Assembly (NCBI GenBank): GCA_015486505.1
Contig: WFRP01000187.1
Span: 1-24,188, forward strand
DNA length: 24,188 nt
From: Pseudomonadota bacterium
GTDB lineage: Bacteria > Desulfobacterota > Anaeroferrophillalia > Anaeroferrophillales > Tharpellaceae
Direction: 5' to 3'
In this document: positions 21,132 to 24,188 of the stretch, piece by piece
Position numbering within the stretch: the first letter of the stretch is position 1
Layout of the letters: each line of letters starts with the position of its first letter
Notes under the pieces: model-generated
Databases searched by the model: none
What the model saw: only the letters and a program-made list of their open reading frames with translations
Told to the model about the DNA's origin: nothing
Made by a program: the position numbers and the translations under genes

Positions 21132-23189
21132 TCAACGAGTTTGATTTTCCAACAGAATTGCATTGATTATTTCTTTCAGTTCCGCCATTATAAACGGCTT
21201 GTCAAGTGAAGCGGCAAATCCATAATCCCGATAATGCGCCATAACCGGATCATTTGAATAACCGCTGGCGACAACAACTTTTGCCTGTGGATTTATTTTT
21301 AAGATTTCAGGAACAGCATCCTTCCCCCCCATGCCGCCGGGAATTGTCAAATCCATAATTACAACATCAATGTTTTGGCTTGTGTTGTAATGCTTTTTAT
21401 AACATTCTATCGCCTCATAACCATTTTCGGCCAATATAACTTTGTGGCCGCAACGGGTTAACATTTTTTTGACCATTTCTCTGACCATTGCGTCATCGTC
21501 CATTACCAGAACCGTAGCCTGACTTTCAACTTCAGGGATATCGCAATCCAAGGAAACTGCTTCATCCGGACATTTTGAACACGCGGGCAGATATATTGTA
21601 AAAGTTGTCCCCTCATTTTCCTCTGATTTTACGGATATAGTCCCATCGTGTTTTTGAATTATCGAGTGACATACGGCCAGACCCAGGCCGCTGCCTTCCG
21701 GCTTGGTTGAGAAATACGGATCAAAAATTTTATCGATAAACTTTTCCGGAATACCTGAACCTGTATCCACAACAGTGATTTCAATGTATTCCCCAACCGG
21801 GAGTGAAGGAATTTCTTTACCCTGGTTATTGAGGTTACGGCAACATATCTCAACTGCACCGCCGTCAGGCATGGCCTGCACGGCGTTAAGAATAATATTC
21901 TGAACAACCTGACTTATTTGTCCGGTGTCAATCTTTACCTGCCATAGGTCATCTGAAAAGCTGTAGTCGGCAATCACGGAACTGCCGTGCAAGACAAAAT
22001 CGGCAGAATCTGTGATAATGCTTTTTATTGCTGCATTTTGTTTTACCGGATCACCGCCTTTGGAAAAAGTAAGCAGTTGTTTAGTCAGGCCTTTTGCCCG
22101 AATTGATGCTTTTTTTGCCTCGATTAAAAGGGGGCGCGCCTCACTTGTCGACTCAGTATACATCCCCGCAAGTTCTATATTCCCAAGAATGGCGGCAAGG
22201 AGATTATTGAAATCATGAGCAAGCCCACCAGCCAGCACACCGACCGATTCCAGTTTTTTGATCTTTAATAACTCCTCTCGAATTCTCCGTTCACGGGTAA
22301 CATCACGATAAACCAGAACCGTCCCGATGATTTTATTGTTCTTATCAAATATCGGCGCTCCGCTATCTTCAACAATGTACCGGGTACCATCCCGGGCAAT
22401 AAGGACTGTATAATCAGCAAGACCAACAGTTTGGCCATTCTTAATGATTTTTTCTACGGGATTTTCACAGGATTCTCCGGTTTTTTCGTTAATAATATTA
22501 AAAATTTCCTTTGCAGGCTTACCTGTAGCCTCATCCTGACTCCACCCGGTTAGTTGTTCCGAGATTTTATTGAGCAAAATAACATTACCATCAAGATCCG
22601 TGGCAATGACACCATCGCCGATACTGCGCAGGGTTACGGCTAAACGCTCCTTCTCTTCCGCCAGTTCCTCCGTCCTTTCCCGAACCCTCAACTTAAGGAC
22701 ATTTTTTGCCTTAAGCGTACGAAAAAAAAGCCTCAGGGACAAAAGAACAAGGATAACGACTACGAAAAAATAGCTGAAAGGATAAATACTGTCATGAAGA
22801 TGAACCGCCTCTATTCGACCAATAACCATCCCTTTATGGACAATATCCGCTTGCAGTTTAATCCTGGGGATCAAACCCATCCCAATTAAAAACTTATCAG
22901 GAAAACCTGGTTTCGGGCCTTCTATTTTGAGGAATATTTCATCATCCAAAGAGTAGACAGTAAGCTGTTCATAATTATATAGTTTGGAAGCCAACTGCAG
23001 ATAATTTTTAGGGCCATCAACGTCTAAATCCCAGAGGTTCTCTTCTATGACTTTTGCATGGTTCTTAATTTCAAGCCAATCATCTTTCCTTATATCATTA
23101 TCCCACACAGCGACAATGACACAAAATGCCACGACAATGGTTATGTAGAAGGCGATCTCCAACCTCTGATATTTGCCGGTACCACCCAT
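21132..23189 (-). CDS. Hybrid sensor histidine kinase (PAS-HisKA-HATPase-REC)
   Basis: A 685-residue membrane kinase. TM1 is about 11-29, an extracytoplasmic sensor about 30-137, TM2 about 138-156. A coiled linker is followed by PAS with a PAC-like end (about 181-300, GTVLVYRDVT), then HisKA with LAHDFNNLL (phospho-H325). HATPase_c follows with NIILNAVQAMPDGG, DTGSGIPE and GSGLGLAV, and last a receiver with MDDD, D613 in VIMDL and K664. Order and spacing are those of hybrid kinases with a C-terminal receiver, which pass phosphate to a separate Hpt or regulator not seen here. I start at the ATG at 23189, which has GGAGAG 6 bases upstream, rather than the TTG at 23231. It follows the periplasmic binding-protein gene by 54 bp. 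Confidence 0.93.
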   Translation of the reverse strand: MGGTGKYQRLEIAFYITIVVAFCVIVAVWDNDIRKDDWLEIKNHAKVIEENLWDLDVDGPKNYLQLASKLYNYEQLTVYSLDDEIFLKIEGPKPGFPDKFLIGMGLIPRIKLQADIVHKGMVIGRIEAVHLHDSIYPFSYFFVVVILVLLSLRLFFRTLKAKNVLKLRVRERTEELAEEKERLAVTLRSIGDGVIATDLDGNVILLNKISEQLTGWSQDEATGKPAKEIFNIINEKTGESCENPVEKIIKNGQTVGLADYTVLIARDGTRYIVEDSGAPIFDKNNKIIGTVLVYRDVTRERRIREELLKIKKLESVGVLAGGLAHDFNNLLAAILGNIELAGMYTESTSEARPLLIEAKKASIRAKGLTKQLLTFSKGGDPVKQNAAIKSIITDSADFVLHGSSVIADYSFSDDLWQVKIDTGQISQVVQNIILNAVQAMPDGGAVEICCRNLNNQGKEIPSLPVGEYIEITVVDTGSGIPEKFIDKIFDPYFSTKPEGSGLGLAVCHSIIQKHDGTISVKSEENEGTTFTIYLPACSKCPDEAVSLDCDIPEVESQATVLVMDDDAMVREMVKKMLTRCGHKVILAENGYEAIECYKKHYNTSQNIDVVIMDLTIPGGMGGKDAVPEILKINPQAKVVVASGYSNDPVMAHYRDYGFAASLDKPFIMAELKEIINAILLENQTR

Positions 23190-23201
23190 GAACCGCTCTC
23201 C
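23190..23201 (-). promoter_or_regulatory. Ribosome-binding site deciding the hybrid kinase start
   Basis: GGAGAG on the minus strand (23196-23201) with a 6-base spacer favours the ATG at 23189 over the upstream TTG. Confidence 0.5.
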
Positions 23202-23243
23202 AGTAGTTTGTTTTTTTGATCCCTGAATCAATCTGCCGATGCC

Positions 23244-24014
23244 TTAATAATTCAGATTATATTTATTGAGAAATTGTTCATACAGGTTTTCCTGATAGAT
23301 ACTTTCTACCACTTTTTGTAATCTTTTCCGTAAGCTCTTCGGCAAATCTTTCCGGACAAACACCCATTGTTTCTTGTCCTTCTCAATTAAAACGACCCTC
23401 CCAAAATCTTTTGACGATAATCCGAGTTCATGCAGCCAATAATAATATGCGGGTTCGGAAAAGACCCCACCGTCCACATTTGCCCGGGTATAGAGAAGGT
23501 CGAGAACCTGACGATAACTTTTTACTCGTTGAATTTCTCTGGGAAGACCCTTTAACTGAGGGTAAGTAGCAGAATGGTGATATAATAAAAATTTATTTTT
23601 AAAATCCTCGATTTTCCGAATTCCGGACCCTTTTTTGGTCACGGCAATCACATTAATCTCAAAGAGTATGCCTAACTTGTCTCCGGCATCCAGGGCCGGT
23701 TGATGGGCCTGGGAAGAGAGCAAATCAATTTCCCCATTTTTCAGCATTTTCAAGAGCCGGTTAAATGGATAAATTTCATTGGTAAACGGTATCCCCGACC
23801 TGATTCCGATTTCCTGCCCCAGCGCATAAATGATTCCCTGTTTGTTGCCCTGCTTATCTATCCATCCATATGGAGGAAGATCCATCGTCCCGATTTTCAG
23901 GACAGCATTTTCCGCCGGGTTGGACTGCGCCCCGGTAGCAGAGACAAATTCCGCCCCCCCGACAAGACAGCAGACGCAACCTAAACACAGCACTATCCTT
24001 ATTGTTACGTTCAA
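23244..24014 (-). CDS. Periplasmic solute-binding protein (SBP_bac_3 type), probable sensor partner
   Basis: A 256-residue protein. The N-terminal signal peptide (about 1-26) ends at a VSA|TG-type site. The mature part starts KIGTMDLPPYGWID (40-53), the classic opening strand of family 3 solute-binding proteins, and continues with GIIYALGQEIG, FNRLLKMLKNGEIDLL and RVKSYRQVLDLL. Such Venus-flytrap proteins bind amino acids or similar small polar ligands. No permease or ATPase gene follows; instead a hybrid histidine kinase does, so it probably presents ligand to the kinase (EvgS/BvgS-like logic in separate chains). The start is a TTG with GGAGA 7 bases upstream. The E4 repeat begins 23 bp upstream of the start, leaving almost no unique promoter DNA. 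Confidence 0.88.
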   Translation of the reverse strand: MNVTIRIVLCLGCVCCLVGGAEFVSATGAQSNPAENAVLKIGTMDLPPYGWIDKQGNKQGIIYALGQEIGIRSGIPFTNEIYPFNRLLKMLKNGEIDLLSSQAHQPALDAGDKLGILFEINVIAVTKKGSGIRKIEDFKNKFLLYHHSATYPQLKGLPREIQRVKSYRQVLDLLYTRANVDGGVFSEPAYYYWLHELGLSSKDFGRVVLIEKDKKQWVFVRKDLPKSLRKRLQKVVESIYQENLYEQFLNKYNLNY

Positions 24015-24037
24015 AACAGATTCTCCATACTTAACGC

Positions 24038-24188
24038 GTAACTATTCAGCCGAATCCGGGGTCGGGCGCGGTTTTTCTCCGCCAGGCGTTAAGATTTCTG
24101 TTTTTCCTTACGCTCGCTGCGCCCGCCTTGCAAAACTCGCTACGCTCAAACAGTTGCAATGCTAATGCGGGAACAGATCCCGCAACCC
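24038..24188 (-). mobile_element. Composite repeat element, copy E4 (B end plus start of unit A; runs off window)
   Basis: It starts with GTAACTATTCAGCC at 24038. The B module runs to about 24165, then the end hairpin of an inverted unit A (TGCGGGA/TCCCGCA-type, 24166-24188) is cut by the window edge. Orientation equals E2 and is opposite to E1 and E3. With E3 it brackets the sensory cassette with inward-facing B ends. Confidence 0.78.

Noticed and set aside
23244..24014. Lipoprotein signal in the binding protein
   Set aside because: The cysteines in the hydrophobic stretch do not fit a lipobox (small residues at -3 to -1 are wrong). A standard signal-peptidase I site fits better.
1..24188. 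A complete insertion sequence with transposase
   Set aside because: No transposase, integrase or recombinase reading frame is present. All mobile-looking elements here are non-coding.

Overview
The window looks like the chromosome of a Gram-negative bacterium. It has a WaaG-type LPS-core glycosyltransferase, NADP-type isocitrate dehydrogenase, S-adenosylhomocysteinase, a bacterial AspRS carrying non-discriminating-type residues, and several two-component proteins. Gene style, LPS genes and the very high density of intergenic repeats fit Desulfobacterota (the former Deltaproteobacteria). That placement is an inference; no rRNA or other decisive marker is present.

Layout. 1-426: repeat debris. 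427-1698 (-): RmuC. 1699-2139: a MITE-like element and a repeat unit. 2140-4293: a convergent pair made of a glutamine-synthetase/GCS-fold amidoligase-like protein (+) and a gamma-glutamylcyclotransferase-like protein (-). 4316-4435: a second MITE-like element with a 7-bp target duplication. 4451-11453 (-): a tightly packed run read aspS, icd, glycosyltransferase, methyltransferase, glycosyltransferase, waaG. 11632-11708 (+): tRNA-Pro(CGG), sharing a probable bidirectional terminator with ahcY (11759-13183, -). 13300-15759 (-): a NarL-type response regulator and its likely kinase, separated by a 379-bp repeat element. 15835-18519 (-): a JAB/RadC-like domain fused to a DinG/XPD-type helicase, overlapping acylphosphatase (18458-18730). 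18984-19583 (-): phosphoglycerate mutase. 19984-20361 (-): PNPOx-like flavoprotein. 20727-24014 (-): a three-gene sensory cassette read as periplasmic binding protein, hybrid histidine kinase, small unknown protein.

The most distinctive feature is a layered repeat system. About nine copies of a hairpin-rich unit (unit A, about 91-149 bp, each bordered by TTAG) occur singly, in tandem pairs, or inside larger composite elements. The composites have terminal inverted repeats GTAACTATTCAGCC and the internal order C-A-B. One copy (20399-20717) is flanked by an 8-bp direct repeat. Two composites, with their B ends facing inward, bracket the sensory cassette in a composite-transposon-like arrangement. 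Repeats lie within about 45 bp upstream of six start codons, and at acyP the repeat edge itself forms the ribosome-binding site. No transposase is present, so any mobilising enzyme must be encoded elsewhere.

How the genes work together: the aspS-to-waaG run joins housekeeping genes to LPS or surface-glycan synthesis; the kinase/regulator pair and the binding-protein/hybrid-kinase cassette are signalling modules; the amidoligase/cyclotransferase pair suggests making and removing a gamma-glutamyl-type amide bond. Coordinates were read by eye, and starts were chosen by Shine-Dalgarno context where possible.
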